Both the position numbers and the translations under genes were made by a program. From Halostella limicola (lineage in GTDB: Archaea > Halobacteriota > Halobacteria > Halobacteriales > Natronoarchaeaceae), in NCBI RefSeq assembly GCF_003675875.1, contig NZ_RCDI01000002.1, forward strand, positions 808,786-872,785: a stretch of 64,000 bases of DNA, read 5' to 3'. How positions within the stretch are numbered: the first letter of the stretch is position 1; every line of letters starts with the position of its first letter. This document shows, piece by piece, positions 42,713-50,410 of this stretch. The notes under the pieces are model-generated. The model saw only the letters and a list, made by a program, of their open reading frames with translations, ran no database searches and was not told the DNA's origin.

Positions 42713-43689
42713 TCCACCGGCACGGCGTCGAGCGCCTGCGAGACGATCCCTCCGCCGTCCGCGGCGGTGCCGCTCTCGGCGCGTACCCGGTGAGAGAGCA
42801 CCGTCGGCGCTTCGGCCTGCACGTCGTCGGGGATCACGTAGTCCCGCCCGTCGAGCACGGCGCGGGCCTGCGCGGCGCGGAGCAGGGCGATGGTCCCGCG
42901 CGGGCTCACGCCGAGCGCCGCGTTCTCGCGGGTGTAGCCGGCCAGTCGGCTCGCGTACGCGCGGATCGGCTCGTTGACCGTGACGTTCGTCACCGTCGCC
43001 CGCGCCCGGCGGATCGTCTCCACGTTCGTCACCGGCGCGAGGTCCTCGATCGGGTGCCCGCCGACGACCCGGTCGAGCATCCGCGTCTCCTCCTCGTGGT
43101 TCGGGTAGCCGAGCCGTATCTTCTTCATGAAGCGGTCGATCTCCGCGAGCGGGAGTTCGTACGTGCGGTTCCCCTCGACCGTGTTCTGGGTCGCGACGAC
43201 GGTGAACGGGTCAGGGAGGTCCCGCGTCTCGCCGTCGACGGTCACCTGTCGCTCCTCCATCGCTTCGAGCAGCGCGCTCTGGGTCTTCGGCGGCGCGCGG
43301 TTTATCTCGTCTCCGAGCACGAGGTTCGCGAACACCGGTCCGCGCTGGAACTCGAACTCGCGGGTCTTCTGGTTGAACACGTTGACGCCCGTGATGTCCG
43401 AGGGCAGCAGGTCGGGCGTGAACTGCACCCGGTTGAACGAGCAGTCGATCGAGCGGGAGACCGCCCGGGCGAGCATCGTCTTCCCGACGCCGGGCACGTC
43501 CTCCACGAGAACGTGCCCGTCCGCGAGCAGGGCGGTGAGGACGTGCTCGATCTCGTCGTGGTGGCCCACGATCACCTCCTCGACGTTGTCGATGACTGCG
43601 TTGCCGGTCCGCGCGGCCTCGTCGACCGAGAGCGGGTCGACGTCCCCGCCGGAACCGTTCGCCGCGTCCGTTCGGTGTGCGTCGGTCAT
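42709..43689 (-). CDS. MoxR family AAA+ ATPase
   Basis: A 326-residue chaperone-like AAA+ ATPase. Walker A is DVPGVGKT (64-71), Walker B LVLGDEIN (123-130), the sensor region is VVATQNTVEG, and the RFMKKIRLGYP arginine finger-like block follows. MoxR proteins help assemble or insert metal into proteins; in this operon the likely partner is the DUF58 protein. It is the first gene of the three-gene unit. The ATG at 43689 was chosen because the longer upstream frame is arginine-rich shadow sequence. Confidence 0.92.
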   Translation of the reverse strand: MTDAHRTDAANGSGGDVDPLSVDEAARTGNAVIDNVEEVIVGHHDEIEHVLTALLADGHVLVEDVPGVGKTMLARAVSRSIDCSFNRVQFTPDLLPSDITGVNVFNQKTREFEFQRGPVFANLVLGDEINRAPPKTQSALLEAMEERQVTVDGETRDLPDPFTVVATQNTVEGNRTYELPLAEIDRFMKKIRLGYPNHEEETRMLDRVVGGHPIEDLAPVTNVETIRRARATVTNVTVNEPIRAYASRLAGYTRENAALGVSPRGTIALLRAAQARAVLDGRDYVIPDDVQAEAPTVLSHRVRAESGTAADGGGIVSQALDAVPVE

Positions 43690-43826
43690 GCCTGGTGAGA
43701 GAGTGACGCGGGCGCGTCGGGTCCGGTGCCCCGGTTCGTCCGGGACCCGTCCGACGACCGCCCGCGCCGCTTTGGCCGTTCTAACGGGCCAACGCTTGTA
43801 ACGTTGCCGTGTCGGATCATCGACCG

Positions 43827-44108
43827 TTACCAATCCTTGCAGTCGGCGCAGACGAACGCGTCGCCGTCGCGCCAGCGCCGCCGCACGTCGGTTCCGCAGT
43901 CGGGACAGGCGGCCGGGTCCGGAGACCACCGGTACGTCGCGGTCGCGGGGTCGGCGTCGGCCGCGGGATCGCCGTCGCTCTCGGCGGCCGGGTCGGAGTC
44001 GCCTGCGGGATCCTCTCCGCCGGTATCGGCGTCCGCGCTCCGCCCACCGTCGTCCTCGGCGTCGCTCGTCCCCTCGTCGAAATCGAAGAGGGACGCGTCG
44101 TCCGTCAC
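43827..44108 (-). CDS. Zinc-ribbon protein with acidic region (DUF7573-like)
   Basis: A 93-residue protein from a GTG start at 44108. Residues about 12-65 are very acidic and repetitive (EGTSDAEDDGG, AAESDGDPAADADPA), and the C-terminal ~28 residues form a zinc ribbon: CPDCG, then CADC before the end (CKDW). It resembles a haloarchaeal zinc family whose name I recall only loosely. Probably a protein-interaction or nucleic-acid adaptor. Divergent from a small membrane protein gene. Confidence 0.7.
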   Translation of the reverse strand: MTDDASLFDFDEGTSDAEDDGGRSADADTGGEDPAGDSDPAAESDGDPAADADPATATYRWSPDPAACPDCGTDVRRRWRDGDAFVCADCKDW

Positions 44109-44197
44109 GCGTCGTCGTAGGAGCGGCCGGGTCTTATATCTCCGGCCTGCCACGAGGAGACGAACCACACAAGTACCAGCGCTCCGAACCCTCCGCT

Positions 44198-44404
44198 ATG
44201 GTTTCGATTATCGAGAACATCGTAGAGATGGTCGACCTCTTCGGTAACGTCGCGACGTCCGGGCCGCTGTCGGCGGTCCTGCTGGCTCTGGGCGCGTTCT
44301 TCGTCATCGCCCCGAGCGCGCTGTTCGGCTACCTCGCGGTCGGCGGGCTCGTCGACCTCGTCATTCCGGACTCGCTCGGTCGATCGCCGCTCCAGCAAGG
44401 CTGA
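44198..44404 (+). CDS. Small membrane protein, function unknown
   Basis: A 68-residue protein with an amphipathic opening MVSIIENIVEMVDLFGN and two adjacent hydrophobic segments (about 22-38 and 42-56). No family is recognised. Its last 44 bases overlap the end of the convergent F420 oxidoreductase gene on the other strand, an unusually long tail overlap. The composition and the clean ATG support a real gene, without motif proof. Confidence 0.5.
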   Translation: MVSIIENIVEMVDLFGNVATSGPLSAVLLALGAFFVIAPSALFGYLAVGGLVDLVIPDSLGRSPLQQG

Positions 44405-45341
44405 CCGCGGACTCGAGATCCGGCCCCAGCGGGGCGCTCGCGACGATGCTGTCCGCGTAGTCCGCTATCTCCCCCAGCCGGTCGGCCGCCGTCTCCTCGG
44501 TGCCGGCGACGGCGAAGGCATCTATCATGGCGGGCGTCACGGCCTCGAAGGCCTCGGAGAACTCGCCGGCCTCGATGCGTCCGCCGATCGCCGCGGCCGC
44601 GTCGCGGTCGATCCCGTGCCGGTCGAGCACCGGCGGGGCCGCCCCGCCGACGATGAACGCGACCGGCGGCCGGGCCGCCTCGCGCGCCGCGGCGGCGTCC
44701 TCGGCGACGCTGAGGCTGACGTGGGCGGCGAAGTCGAACTCGCCGCGCTCGTCGGGCCGCTCCGCCAGCCCCTCCTCGACGCGCTCGGCCGCCCACTCGA
44801 AGTCGGCCGGGTGAGAGGCGTTCAGCAGCACGCCGTCGGCGTGTTTCGCGCTCATTCGGATCATGTGCGGCCCCTGCGCGCCGACGTACACCGGCATCGT
44901 CCCGGCGTCGTAGTTGAGCGAGGCGTCCCGGGCGGTGAACGTCCCCTCGTGGTCGACGGACTCGCCCGCCCAGAGCCGCTTCGCTACCTTGAACGACTCC
45001 AGCACGCGCCGCAGCGCGTCGTCGTGGTCGTACCCCAGGTTGGCGATGGTCGAGCGGTCGCCCGCGGCGACGCTGCAGAGTGCGCGCCCGCCGCTGACCT
45101 CGTTCAGCGTCGCGAGCTGTGAGGCGAGTTTGACCGGGTGCGTGTCGTACGGGTTCGCCGCCGCCGGGCCGACCGCGATGTCGTCCGTGGCCGCGGCGAC
45201 CCGTCCGAGCGTGAGAAACGGGTCGCGGTTGTTGTAGTGACAGCTCGCGAGCGCGGCGTCGAAGCCGGCGGCCTCTGCGCGCTCCGCGAGGTCGACGATG
45301 CGGTCGACCGGGTGCTCCGGCGTGAGTTCTATCCCTTTCAT
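44361..45341 (-). CDS. F420-dependent LLM-class oxidoreductase (Mer-like)
   Basis: A 326-residue flavin/F420 enzyme of the luciferase-like family. Visible: ELTPEHPVDRIVDLAERAEAAG, the PAAANPYDTHPVKLASQ region, the NEVSGGRALCSVAAGD block that binds cofactor, and MPVYVGAQGPHMIR. It resembles 5,10-methylenetetrahydromethanopterin reductase and a haloarchaeal F420-dependent subfamily (TIGR04024); the true substrate in a non-methanogen is unknown. It follows cofE, the enzyme that completes its cofactor, by 19 bases, a telling pairing. Confidence 0.84.
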   Translation of the reverse strand: MKGIELTPEHPVDRIVDLAERAEAAGFDAALASCHYNNRDPFLTLGRVAAATDDIAVGPAAANPYDTHPVKLASQLATLNEVSGGRALCSVAAGDRSTIANLGYDHDDALRRVLESFKVAKRLWAGESVDHEGTFTARDASLNYDAGTMPVYVGAQGPHMIRMSAKHADGVLLNASHPADFEWAAERVEEGLAERPDERGEFDFAAHVSLSVAEDAAAAREAARPPVAFIVGGAAPPVLDRHGIDRDAAAAIGGRIEAGEFSEAFEAVTPAMIDAFAVAGTEETAADRLGEIADYADSIVASAPLGPDLESAVSLAGAAIDRASPE

Positions 45342-45360
45342 GCGTCGTCCTCCGTCCGCG

Positions 45361-46119
45361 TCACGGCTCGTACTCCCACTCCTCTAGCGCCTGCCGCACG
45401 AGATCGCTCTCGCGCTCCCGGAACAGGTTGTCGCTGCCGTCGTGGTCGCCGAACGCCCAGTCGCGGACGACCGCGACCGGCGTGCCGCCGCCGCCCTCGC
45501 CGGTGACGAGGTTGGCCGCGGCGGCGAGCTCGTCGACGACGCTCTCGACCGTGACTTCCAGTTCGTGGCCGTCGCGGTCGGTCTCGCCGCGCCAGTCCCG
45601 GCTCGCGGGCATCCCGGCCCAGCCGATGGCGACGCCGCGCTGGCCGTGGCGGAACGGCCGCCCGCTCGTGTCCGTGACGACGACCGGCGCGTCGACCGAG
45701 AGGTTCTCCCGGATGCGCTCGGCGCTCGCCGTCGGGTCCTCGGGCAGGAGCAGCAGGTCGGCGTCGGGCACGTTCGACCGGTCGATGCCGGCGTTGACCC
45801 CGACGTGCCCGAAGCGCGTCTTCGTGAGGAGGAACGGCTCCTCCGTGAGCAGCGCCTCGCTCTCCTCGATCACGGCCTGCGCGAACCGCGGGTCCTTCTC
45901 CTCGCCGGTCAGCTCCTCGATCCGGGCGGCGATCGACTCCGCCCGCTCGCTCGGCGAGAAGTCGTCGAGGTCGACGGCGCGGCCCTCCGCCTTCGAGACG
46001 ACCGTGCTCGCGACCAGCACGACGTCGTCGTCCCGGAGGTCCGTTCGCTCCTCTATCAGCGCGGCGAGGTCGTCGCCGCGGCGCACCTCCGGCAGTCCCG
46101 GAACGGCGAACACGTCCAT
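45361..46119 (-). CDS. cofE: Coenzyme F420:L-glutamate ligase
   Basis: Adds glutamate residues to F420-0 using GTP, finishing coenzyme F420. The 252 residues include the N-terminal VPGLPEVRRGDDLAALI, VLVASTVVSKAEGR (about 34-47), the HVGVNAGIDRSN segment (about 105-116) and VVVTDTSGRPFRHGQRGVAIG (about 146-166, cut in key residues). Metal-binding acidic residues lie in these loops. The next gene is an F420-dependent oxidoreductase, so the pair makes and uses the cofactor. ATG at 46119. Confidence 0.92.
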   Translation of the reverse strand: MDVFAVPGLPEVRRGDDLAALIEERTDLRDDDVVLVASTVVSKAEGRAVDLDDFSPSERAESIAARIEELTGEEKDPRFAQAVIEESEALLTEEPFLLTKTRFGHVGVNAGIDRSNVPDADLLLLPEDPTASAERIRENLSVDAPVVVTDTSGRPFRHGQRGVAIGWAGMPASRDWRGETDRDGHELEVTVESVVDELAAAANLVTGEGGGGTPVAVVRDWAFGDHDGSDNLFRERESDLVRQALEEWEYEP

Positions 46120-46201
46120 GCCCGGGAGTCGGCGCGATGCGGTAAAAAGCGCGCCGATGTTGGCAGGTTCCCCCGCTGTCGGCGACGGGTCGCGGGGGCC
46201 G

Positions 46202-46717
46202 TCACCCCCGCCGCACCGTCACGTCCACCTCGCCGTCGACCGCCTCGACGGTCATCATCGTCGCCTCGTCGGCGGGGTCCGCCCCGGTCGCGCTCCCGGG
46301 GTTGAGCAGTCGGACCGACTCGCCGCCGGCCGACGCCGCCTCCCCGTCGAACACCCGGTGGGTGTGGCCCGCGACGCCGACGACGGGCGCACCGACGTCG
46401 TCGCGCTTCTCCGCGACGATGCCGGCGACGCGCTCCTCGTAGTTCCGCACCGCGCCGGTGCCGTGGGTGACGACGAACGTCGCGCCGCCCAACTCGACGG
46501 TCGCCGTCTCCGGCAGTTCGAGCGCGACGGGGTCCATGTTCCCCTTGACGGCGGTGAGGTCCGCGGCCAGCTCCGCCACCTCGTCGTACGCCTCGGCCGA
46601 GTCGAAGTCGCCCGCGTGGACGACGTGGTCGGCCGCGCGGACCCGCTCGCTGACCCACCGCGGTACCTCGTCCGCGCGCGTCGGCACGTGTGTGTCGCTG
46701 AGTATGGCGACCTCCAT
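46202..46717 (-). CDS. Metallophosphodiesterase (YfcE/MJ0936 type)
   Basis: A 171-residue phosphodiesterase with a two-metal site. Motifs in order: SDTHVPTR (7-14), HAGDFDS, GNMD and GHTHRVFDG, the standard calcineurin-like set; the LLNPGSATG block near the end is also typical. The cellular substrate is unknown for this group. ATG at 46717, with the longer upstream frame rejected for its arginine-rich composition. Divergent from the NUDIX-eIF2B fusion gene. Confidence 0.9.
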   Translation of the reverse strand: MEVAILSDTHVPTRADEVPRWVSERVRAADHVVHAGDFDSAEAYDEVAELAADLTAVKGNMDPVALELPETATVELGGATFVVTHGTGAVRNYEERVAGIVAEKRDDVGAPVVGVAGHTHRVFDGEAASAGGESVRLLNPGSATGADPADEATMMTVEAVDGEVDVTVRRG

Positions 46718-46776
46718 ACGGTCGCGTTCGACCCGAACTCCGAAAGAAGTTCCCGCTGGAACGAGAACGCGGCGAC

Positions 46777-48078
46777 ATGAGCGACAGCGTCGCGTGTTTC
46801 CTGCGAACGGACGGCGAGGTACTCCTCGGGCGACGCCGCGGCGAGGGCGCGGCCGACGAGGCTGCGAACGACGCGGACGGGAGCGCGGAGAGCGCGAGCG
46901 ACACCGACGGGGCCGGCGTCCGGGACGTGGTTCGGGCCGAAGTCGACGAGGACCCGGAGGCGGCCGCGGTCGACGCCGTCGACCGGATCGCGGACGACGC
47001 CGCCCTCGTCCGCGCCGGCGGGCCGGTCTACCCGGACGGCGCCGCGCTCCGCCCGTTCCTGTTCGACGTGACCGGACCGCTCTCGGAGACGACTCTCGAC
47101 GAGGCGTTCGCCGAGACGGAGTGGGTCCCGCCGACCGAACTGCGCCGCCGCGAGACGCCGCCAGGGCGGTGGCGCGCCTACGAGAGCGTCGCGCCGACGG
47201 TCCGCTCCGTCGCGGCGGACGATGAGCACGGCTCCGCCTACCTCTCCGTGCGGGCGCTGGAGGTGCTGCGCGACCGCGCCGCCGTCGTCCGGGACGAAGA
47301 GGACGACGCGGGCGCGGGCGAGGCGGCGGCCGACGAACTGTTCGACCTCGCGGCCCGCCTCCGTCGCGCCCGGCCGAGCATGGCGGCCCTGCACAACCGC
47401 GTGAACCGGGCCGTCGCCGAGAGCGACGGAACGCCCGCGGGCGTCGAGCGGGCCGCCCGAAAGGGGATCGAGCGCGCGCTCTCCGCGGACGCGGACGCCG
47501 CGAGCGAGGCCGCCGAGCGCGTCGCCGGCGGCGGGGTGCTGACGCTCTCACGCTCCGGGACGGCGCTGTCGGCGCTCCGCGAGGCCGTCCCCCGGGAACT
47601 GTTCGTCGCGGAGTCCCGCCCCGGCAACGAGGGCGTCGGCGTCGCCGAGGCGCTCGCCGGGGATCACGCGGTGACGCTGCACACCGACGCCGCGGTCGCG
47701 CACGTCCTGCGCGAGGCCGACGTCGACGCCGTCCTCGTCGGCGCGGACACGGTGCTGCCGGACGGGAGCGTGGTCAACAAGACGGGGACGCGGGCCGCCG
47801 CGCTGGCGGCCGAGCGCGAGGGCGTGCCGTTCTACGCCGTCGCCGCCAGCGACAAGGTGGCGACCGACGAGTCGGTGCCGCTCGAGTCCGGCGACCGGGC
47901 GGCGGTGTACGACGGCGACGCCCCGCTGGACGTCCGCAACCCGACCTTCGACGTGACGCCGCCGGACCTCGTCGACGCCGTCGTCACCGAGCGCGGCGCG
48001 CTGTCGCCCGACGAGGTGGGCGACGTGGCCGCCGAACTCCGCCGTCTGGCCGACCGGGCGTCGCCGAACTCCCGGTAG
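46777..48078 (+). CDS. NUDIX-like domain fused to eIF2B-related (ribose-1,5-bisphosphate isomerase-like) domain
   Basis: A 433-residue two-part protein. Residues about 1-150 look like a NUDIX fold: VACFLRTDGEVLLGRRR at the start and PFLFDVTG/WVPPTELRRRETPPG, but the catalytic REXXEE box is replaced by an acidic insertion (EAANDADGSAESASDTDG), so hydrolase activity is doubtful. Residues about 175-433 form the eIF2B alpha/beta/delta-like domain, with LTLSRSGTALSALRE, VAESRPGNEGVGVAEAL and VLVGADTVLPDGSVVNKTGT. The second half resembles ribose-1,5-bisphosphate isomerase or methylthioribose-1-phosphate isomerase. The fusion suggests nucleotide-sugar salvage or sensing. Role inferred. Confidence 0.78.
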   Translation: MSDSVACFLRTDGEVLLGRRRGEGAADEAANDADGSAESASDTDGAGVRDVVRAEVDEDPEAAAVDAVDRIADDAALVRAGGPVYPDGAALRPFLFDVTGPLSETTLDEAFAETEWVPPTELRRRETPPGRWRAYESVAPTVRSVAADDEHGSAYLSVRALEVLRDRAAVVRDEEDDAGAGEAAADELFDLAARLRRARPSMAALHNRVNRAVAESDGTPAGVERAARKGIERALSADADAASEAAERVAGGGVLTLSRSGTALSALREAVPRELFVAESRPGNEGVGVAEALAGDHAVTLHTDAAVAHVLREADVDAVLVGADTVLPDGSVVNKTGTRAAALAAEREGVPFYAVAASDKVATDESVPLESGDRAAVYDGDAPLDVRNPTFDVTPPDLVDAVVTERGALSPDEVGDVAAELRRLADRASPNSR

Positions 48079-48131
48079 TTCCGACGCTCCCGTCGCACGC
48101 TCGATACCGCTATATAGTACTCACTAACGGT

Positions 48132-48188
48132 ACGGGCGGAAAATACCGGTACCGGCCCGTCATACTCCAAAATACGGCTATTATAAAC
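48132..48188 (+). promoter_or_regulatory. Candidate control region of the phosphate uptake operon
   Basis: Contains the perfect palindrome TACCGGTA (48144-48151) nested in ACGGGC...GCCCGT arms (48132-48137 and 48155-48160), then a TATA-like TTATAAAC (48181-48188) about 35 bases before the pstS start. A second TATA-like CTATATAG lies at 48110-48117. Two promoters with a palindrome between them would suit phosphate control. No binding evidence. Confidence 0.45.
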
Positions 48189-48220
48189 GAGTTTAATAGT
48201 TCCCCGAGCGCTTACTCGTG

Positions 48221-49300
48221 ATGACACGTGACCAGAAGCGGCGGTCCGACGGGGTATCGCGCCGGAAGTTCATCGCGGCGGCCGGGGCGGCGGGCGCCGC
48301 AGCGGCGGCGGGCTGTTCGGGTCTCGCGAACACCGGCAACGCGAGCGGAGGCGGCGCGAGCACCCTGACGGCGGACGGGTCCTCGACGGTGTTCCCCATC
48401 ACGAACACCGCGGCGAGTTACTGGAACTCGAACCCGGAGGCCGGCGACGAGGACTACTGGCCGACCGACTGGGCGGAGGGCGAGTACGGGACCGACATGC
48501 GGCTGGCCGACTTCTTCGCCGAGAAGTACGGCTACGATGCCACGGAGGAGCGCTCCAACCCGCCGTTCCGCGTGAGCGTCGCCCTGAGCCACTCCGGGAC
48601 GGGCATCGAGGGCGTCATGGAGGGCCGCGTCGACATCGGCGACTCCAGCGCCCCGGCCGAGGACGAACTCTCCGACGCCGACCAGGACACGCTCGACAAC
48701 TTCGTCGACCACGTCGTCGGCGTCGACGGCCAGCCCATCGTCGTCAGCACGGAGATCGCCGACGCGGGCATCGAGCAGATCACCCTCGACGAGCTGAAGG
48801 GGATCTACGAGGGCGATATCTCCAACTGGAGCGAGATCGGCGGGCCGGACCGCGACATCCTCGCGCTCGGACGCGCCGAGGGCTCCGGCACCGACACGGC
48901 GTTCCGGTCGAACGTGTTCGGCGACCCGGAGCACCCGATCGAGCCGGACCAGCGGTTCGGCCAGAACCAGCAGCTCCAGCAGGCCATCTCGCAGGCCGAC
49001 AACGCCATCGCGTACATCGCGCTGGCGTTCGTGAGCGAGGACACGCCCGCGATCGGCCTGGAGATCGACGGGACGGTGTACGAGTACGGCGAGAACCTCG
49101 GCTCGCAGGAGTACCCGCTCTCCCGGGACCTGCACGCCTACACGTGGGAGGACACCTCGAAGAAGGAGGCCGCGTTCCTCAACTTCTGTCTCAGCGACTT
49201 CGGGCAGGAGATGTTCGTCGCCGGGAACAACTACTTCAAGCTCCCCGAGGACCGCCTCCAGTCCCAGCGCGAGAAGGTCAGCGCGGACAGCTACGAGTAA
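48221..49300 (+). CDS. pstS: Phosphate ABC transporter binding lipoprotein
   Basis: Captures phosphate outside the cell for the Pst importer. A 359-residue protein with a twin-arginine signal SRRKFIAAAG (Arg14-Arg15) and lipobox AAGC at Cys32. The binding core has TADGSSTVFPITNTA (about 49-63), the phosphate-contacting SHSGTGIEGVMEG and GRAEGSGTDTAFR segments. ATG at 48221 was preferred to the GTG three bases upstream. It opens the pstSCAB-phoU operon. Regulated by phosphate, by family analogy. Confidence 0.94.
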   Translation: MTRDQKRRSDGVSRRKFIAAAGAAGAAAAAGCSGLANTGNASGGGASTLTADGSSTVFPITNTAASYWNSNPEAGDEDYWPTDWAEGEYGTDMRLADFFAEKYGYDATEERSNPPFRVSVALSHSGTGIEGVMEGRVDIGDSSAPAEDELSDADQDTLDNFVDHVVGVDGQPIVVSTEIADAGIEQITLDELKGIYEGDISNWSEIGGPDRDILALGRAEGSGTDTAFRSNVFGDPEHPIEPDQRFGQNQQLQQAISQADNAIAYIALAFVSEDTPAIGLEIDGTVYEYGENLGSQEYPLSRDLHAYTWEDTSKKEAAFLNFCLSDFGQEMFVAGNNYFKLPEDRLQSQREKVSADSYE

Positions 49301-49330
49301 CACGGTCGACGCCCCGGCGAACCAACTCTC

Positions 49331-50410
49331 ATGGAACCAGAACTCTCCGACGTCATCGTCCGCGCCCGCGACTACCGGTCGCGCCACGGCGACGGCGCCG
49401 TTCGGCTGTACGCCCTCTGCTCGCTCGCGATACTGGCGACCTTCCTGCTGTTCTGGATCGGGTCTCGGTGGACGGTCCTCCCGCTGAGCGCCTTCGTCCT
49501 CCTCGCGGCCGTCGGGTGGGCGCGCCACCCGGCGGCGGCGGCGAAAGGCACGACGTTTCTCGCGACGGTCGCGACGGTCGCCGTGCTCGCGCTGATAGTC
49601 GTCTTCCTCCTGATCCGGTCGGTCGAGGCCGTCCGACACATGGGGCTCGGCCTCCTGGTGCGCACCGATCCCCCGCTGTGGACGTCCGGGGACGGCGGCG
49701 TGTACGCGCTGACGCCGATGATGGTCGGCACGGCGATCACGACGGTCATCGCGACGGCCGTCGCCGCGCCCGTCGGGATCGCCGGCGCGGTGTTCGTCAG
49801 CGAGATCGCGCCGGGGAGCGTGCGCGAGGTCGTCAAGCCCGGCATCGAACTGATGGCCGGCATCCCCTCTATCACGTACGGGTTCGTCGGGCTCACGATC
49901 GTCAACCAGTACCTCTATCACGAGCTCCGGACCCCGGCCATCGGGAACTACTTCTCGGCCGGTCTGATGATCGGGGTCATGGCGCTGCCGACGGTCGTCA
50001 CGGTGGCCGAAGACGCCCTGTCGACCGTCCCCGAGTCGATGAAAGACGGGTCGGCCGCGGTGGGGTCGACCCGCTGGCAGACCACGAAGAGCGTGACGCT
50101 GCCGGCCGCGCTGTCGGGCGTCTCCGCCGGCGTGTTGCTCGGCGTCGGCCGAGCGATGGGGGAGACGATGGCGGCGACGGTGATGCTGTCGCACACCAAG
50201 GGGTTCCCGAACCCCTTCTACGACGTGTTCGGCGGCTACGGCGAGACGCTGACCACGGTCATCGCGTTCGAGGGGGGCAACGCGAGCGGCCTCCACATGA
50301 GCGCCCTGTTCGCCGGCGGCGTCGTCCTGTTCGCGATGGTGATGCTGTTGAGCGTCGCCTCGCAGTGGATCGAGTGGCGAATGCACGAGAAGCTCGGGGG
50401 TGAGCGGTAA
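49331..50410 (+). CDS. pstC: Phosphate ABC transporter permease PstC
   Basis: Membrane channel subunit, 359 residues with about eight helices; the N-terminal ~90 residues hold three helices beyond the core. Core marks are GMALPTVVTVAEDALSTVP-like LPTVVTVAEDALS, SMKDGSAAVGSTRWQT as the ATPase-docking loop, and GRAMGETMAATVM. It pairs with PstA. Start ATG 49331, 30 bases after pstS; its stop shares one base with the pstA start. Confidence 0.92.
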   Translation: MEPELSDVIVRARDYRSRHGDGAVRLYALCSLAILATFLLFWIGSRWTVLPLSAFVLLAAVGWARHPAAAAKGTTFLATVATVAVLALIVVFLLIRSVEAVRHMGLGLLVRTDPPLWTSGDGGVYALTPMMVGTAITTVIATAVAAPVGIAGAVFVSEIAPGSVREVVKPGIELMAGIPSITYGFVGLTIVNQYLYHELRTPAIGNYFSAGLMIGVMALPTVVTVAEDALSTVPESMKDGSAAVGSTRWQTTKSVTLPAALSGVSAGVLLGVGRAMGETMAATVMLSHTKGFPNPFYDVFGGYGETLTTVIAFEGGNASGLHMSALFAGGVVLFAMVMLLSVASQWIEWRMHEKLGGER

